DNA of 64,000 nt from Pseudomonas frederiksbergensis (GTDB lineage: Bacteria; Pseudomonadota; Gammaproteobacteria; Pseudomonadales; Pseudomonadaceae), in the NCBI RefSeq assembly GCF_003732705.1, contig NZ_MOBR01000019.1, positions 124,001 through 188,000 on the forward strand, given 5' to 3'. Below the pieces are notes generated by a model that searched no databases, had not been told where the DNA came from, and saw nothing but the letters and a program-made list of their open reading frames with translations. Below, piece after piece: positions 61,539 to 64,000 of the stretch (position 1 is its first letter; each line of letters begins with the position of its first letter). The position numbers and the translations under genes are program-made.

Positions 61539-61587
61539 AATGTCTCTACATAAGGTTTCACTTAATGTAACTTACCGTTGAGACATT
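61539..61587 (-). promoter_or_regulatory. Inverted repeats in the abiE promoter region
   Basis: aatgtctc (61539-61546) and gagacatt (61580-61587) are perfect 8-bp arms 33 bases apart, directly upstream of the antitoxin gene. AbiEi proteins are known to bind inverted repeats in their own promoters. Confidence 0.55.
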
Positions 61588-61620
61588 GCAAACACTACTG
61601 GTCTTCCTGCTAAAAGCTGC

Positions 61621-61773
61621 GACAAATCGAAAACCTCATCCCAACTCGGTTTGCACCTGCCACAGATGAAGACTTCCTGATCCAAACCCACCGTCTCTTC
61701 ATCAAACGCGGTCATGCGCCGTCGCCGGAAACCATGGAGTATCTGATATGCCTAAAATTGGATCGCGTGTTGG
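61621..61773 (+). pseudogene. Frameshifted isochorismatase fragment
   Basis: This 150-base stretch matches the middle of the gene at 58956-59417: FLIQTHRLFIKRGHAPSPE and TMEYLICLKLDRVL correspond to LIQADRIFIKHGYTPTPETI and EYLKSLKVDRVL. The nucleotide match starts at gacaaatcgaaaacc, includes at least one deletion that shifts frame, and stops before the catalytic Cys. There is no start codon or full domain. It is a decayed partial copy. Confidence 0.8.
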
Positions 61774-61774
61774 A

Positions 61775-62575
61775 CTACCCAAAAGTCAAAGCAAACGGCG
61801 CCGCTGACTGTTGAATGGCACTCACCACGTGGGGCGCCTGCTCCCTATGTTGGGGATAACGCTCAAGTACCCGTTCAAGAGAAGTAAGCAATCGCTGAAT
61901 ACGCTCTTTGGGTCGTTCAACCTCACAACTCTGTGCGAACTCCAGCAGCCCTTGGCGCGAGGCAAATATTGACTTGTTACCCGCCAGATCCAATGCCAGA
62001 ACATCCTCGGGGATGTAAGCCGTGGTATTGACGATGTCGTAAGCCGGCGCCAATCGCGCATCACGTTGCGTAGGTTCTGAGTAGAGCAAGCCAAAGTTCT
62101 TCAAATGAGCATCACCGTTTCCCACGATGCAGCTTAGAGCCACGCTATCGAAGAGTTGATCAAGCGACGATCGCTGATGCTCTGCGGGACAAAACAGCCG
62201 AATCGCTCTGGCGATTGCCGCGTAGCTTTTGCTGTACTTCTGATCAGCCGAAAGCCCCATGAGCGCCGCCATGTCCTCGAAACCGATCGGGTTGAGCTGC
62301 TCGTCTCGGTCAAAGCGGCGCATGACGAACAGCCTGGTGTTATCCGAGAGATAAAACTCTGGCACAGGAATGCCGGCATCCTTGGCGATGGACATGCACA
62401 GGAACTCGTTGATCGCCAGGCCGGGAAATTCGTCCCGGCTACCCTTCTCCACAGCAATGACCTTCTGACGCGTCAGGCCAGCAAGCTGCGCGAGATGGGC
62501 CTGAGTCAGACCACGATTCATTCGTTTTTCGCGTATCTGTTTGGCAAGACGAGAAATCAGCAAGGAGTAATCCAT
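61775..62575 (-). CDS. HipB-HipA fusion lacking the HipA N-lobe
   Basis: A 266-residue protein. Residues 1-48 are a HipB-like Xre helix-turn-helix (MNRGLTQAHLAQLAGLTRQK). Straight after it (DEFPGLAINEFLCMSIAKDA) comes the second part of a HipA kinase, with the catalytic GNGDAHLKNFGLLY and metal-binding LAPAYDIVNT. HipA is normally about 420-440 residues; the N-terminal lobe with the ATP-contacting elements is missing here. It looks like an in-frame deletion that joined hipB to hipA. Kinase activity is doubtful; DNA binding may persist. Confidence 0.8.
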   Translation of the reverse strand: MDYSLLISRLAKQIREKRMNRGLTQAHLAQLAGLTRQKVIAVEKGSRDEFPGLAINEFLCMSIAKDAGIPVPEFYLSDNTRLFVMRRFDRDEQLNPIGFEDMAALMGLSADQKYSKSYAAIARAIRLFCPAEHQRSSLDQLFDSVALSCIVGNGDAHLKNFGLLYSEPTQRDARLAPAYDIVNTTAYIPEDVLALDLAGNKSIFASRQGLLEFAQSCEVERPKERIQRLLTSLERVLERYPQHREQAPHVVSAIQQSAAPFALTFG

Positions 62576-62588
62576 GTTCAGCTACCGT

Positions 62589-62608
62589 TACATTTATAAA
62601 TAAATGTA
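62589..62608 (-). promoter_or_regulatory. Operator palindrome before the hipBA fusion
   Basis: tacattta-taaa-taaatgta is a perfect palindrome with 8-bp arms, 14 bases upstream of the start. It is a likely HipB-type autoregulatory site overlapping an AT-rich promoter. Confidence 0.6.
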
Positions 62609-62777
62609 CCGCCTACGTAACATTAACCCGACCCTCGACTGATTCCGTTCAGTTTCCCCGACTGGACCAACACACACTCGGCCATGAACACTTTTTGTCA
62701 TATCACTCGTCACTGAAATCCCGCCGCCCTTCTACACTCACCTCGCCCGCCCCATAAAAACCAACCAATGAGCCCCC

Positions 62778-64000
62778 ATGACCACCCTCAAAGACCGCCT
62801 CAAACAAGGCAAGGACGCGCGCAAAACCTGCCCCCGCAACACCCAATCGGCCTTGGGCAACGTCGACCGCGACCCGTTGCCACTGATCAAGGCGTCCAGC
62901 GAGGGCCGGATAAAATCACTGGTCGAATTGCGCTACGGCCGCATGCTGGTGTCGCCTTTCACCTTCTATCGCGGCAACGCTCTGCTTCAGGCCCATGACC
63001 TGGCCGGCACGTCCAGCATGGGCCTGGTATCGCCGATTTGTGGCGACAGTCACCTGATGAACTTTGGCGGTTTTGCCACGCCCGAACGCAATCTGTTGTT
63101 CAGCGTCAACGACTTCGACGAAGCACACCCCGGGCCGTGGGAATGGGACCTCAAAAGGCTGGTGGCGAGTTTTCTGATTGCGGCGCGCGATCTGCGCCAC
63201 GGGGAAACGGTCGAGGAAGAGGTCTGCCGCCAAGTGGTCGCGGCCTATCAAAAGACCATGACCGAATGCGCCGAACAAAGCGCACTGGAAACCTGGTACG
63301 AGTCCATCAGTTACGACGATTTGCTGGAGCAAGCGAGCAAAGCCACCCTTGAACACGTAGAGCGGGCCATCGAGAAGGCCGAGCGTCGGACCCATGCCGA
63401 GTTGCTGCCAAAGATCTGCGAGCGTGACGCCCATGGCCGTCTGACAATTCGCGATGACTTGCCGGAAATTTTCCACCTGCACACCACCACGACGCTGCTG
63501 GATGCCGATGATGACTGGCTGCGGCTCTCGGACTGGAAGCCGCTTTACGATACGTTCATGGGCGACTATCGGGCCACGCTACAAGCTGACCGTCGTGAGC
63601 TGTTGTCGCGGTTTCATCCCCACGACATGGCGTTCAAAGTGGTGGGCGTGGGCAGTGTCGGCACCCGTTGCCTGGTGGCGCTGTTGACCGACGAACAGGA
63701 GAATCCGCTGTTCCTGCAATTCAAGGAAGCACGCCGCTCGGTGCTCGCCGGTTACGTCAAGACCAAGTCACGGGTGCAGCACAACGGTCAGCGTGTGGTG
63801 AACGGCCAACGGCTGATGCAATCGGCCAGTGACCTGTTCCTAGGCTGGACCACCGGGCCCAATGGTCGACACTTTTATGTGCGCCAATTACGGGACATGA
63901 AAGTCTCCGCTGAAATCGAAACGTTCGACGCAGAAACCTTCGCCGCCTATGGACGAACCTGTGGCCGTGCCCTGGCCCGGGCCCACGCCAAATCCTCAGG
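62778..64000 (+). CDS. DUF2252 family protein (3' end beyond the window)
   Basis: The frame from ATG 62778 stays open to the window end, giving at least 407 residues. It has the DUF2252 kinase-like hallmarks: SPFTFYRGNALL, ICGDSHLMNFGGF, VNDFDEAHPGPWEWDLKR and FLQFKEARRSVL. Homologues are 430-470 residues, so little is missing. The fold resembles aminoglycoside-phosphotransferase kinases (GDSHLMNF as the HxD-like catalytic loop, NDFDE as the DFG equivalent), but the substrate is unknown. Confidence 0.88.
   Translation, partial: MTTLKDRLKQGKDARKTCPRNTQSALGNVDRDPLPLIKASSEGRIKSLVELRYGRMLVSPFTFYRGNALLQAHDLAGTSSMGLVSPICGDSHLMNFGGFATPERNLLFSVNDFDEAHPGPWEWDLKRLVASFLIAARDLRHGETVEEEVCRQVVAAYQKTMTECAEQSALETWYESISYDDLLEQASKATLEHVERAIEKAERRTHAELLPKICERDAHGRLTIRDDLPEIFHLHTTTTLLDADDDWLRLSDWKPLYDTFMGDYRATLQADRRELLSRFHPHDMAFKVVGVGSVGTRCLVALLTDEQENPLFLQFKEARRSVLAGYVKTKSRVQHNGQRVVNGQRLMQSASDLFLGWTTGPNGRHFYVRQLRDMKVSAEIETFDAETFAAYGRTCGRALARAHAKSS

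Overview
The window is a stretch of a Pseudomonas chromosome, most likely from the P. fluorescens group. The evidence is the gene order (yhbY, greA, carB, carA, dapB, dnaJ, dnaK, grpE, recN, fur, bamE, ratB, ratA, smpB), the protein sequences, the GC-rich codon use and REP-like hairpins. No species name can be read from the sequence alone.

Bases 1 to about 26400 are ordinary core genome. The minus strand carries greA-carB, carA, dapB, dnaJ, dnaK and grpE. Two close matches to the heat-shock sigma-32 promoter lie before grpE and dnaK, and hairpins with T-runs lie after dapB and before carA. recN (with a LexA-like box), fur, bamE, ratBA, a sodium:neurotransmitter-type symporter and smpB follow. 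Next comes a lactate locus: divergent lldR, then lldP-lutA-lutB-lutC-dld. LutABC replaces the usual flavin L-lactate dehydrogenase LldD, and a palindromic operator sits in the lldR/lldP gap. Two duplicated small secreted-protein genes precede ssrA (tmRNA, 26408-26805).

Bases 26806 to about 58794 form a roughly 32 kb genomic island inserted at the 3' end of ssrA. A P4-type integrase lies just inside the left end. A degenerate copy of the ssrA 3' end and a second copy of a 21-bp repeat found near the integrase mark the right end. The island is a mosaic. (1) 28.7-44.7 kb is a minus-strand operon: an excisionase-like HTH protein, a small unknown protein, a 1764-aa DEAD helicase with DUF1998-like C-terminus, a SNF2-type helicase, a 1487-aa Eco57I-type adenine methylase, a coiled-coil ATPase and an HNH nuclease. 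It resembles a DISARM/Druantia-type anti-phage system but matches no canonical layout I know. (2) 45.6-49.8 kb is a DUF932 / YqaJ exonuclease / RDF-like module flanked by two zinc-ribbon-like proteins and an Xre regulator. (3) 49.9-50.8 kb holds two small exported proteins. (4) 50.8-55.5 kb is an orphan type VI secretion cassette: VgrG, a VRR-NUC nuclease effector and a DUF3396 immunity protein. (5) 55.8-58.3 kb is a satellite-like module with an inovirus Gp2-type HUH protein, an upstream perfect palindrome, an AlpA regulator and an unknown protein.

Bases 58800 to 64000 return to chromosomal context: a terminator that may be the original ssrA terminator, an isochorismatase-family hydrolase, a DUF6124-like protein, an AbiE toxin-antitoxin pair, a frameshifted isochorismatase remnant, an unusual HipB-HipA fusion, and a DUF2252 gene that runs off the end of the window.
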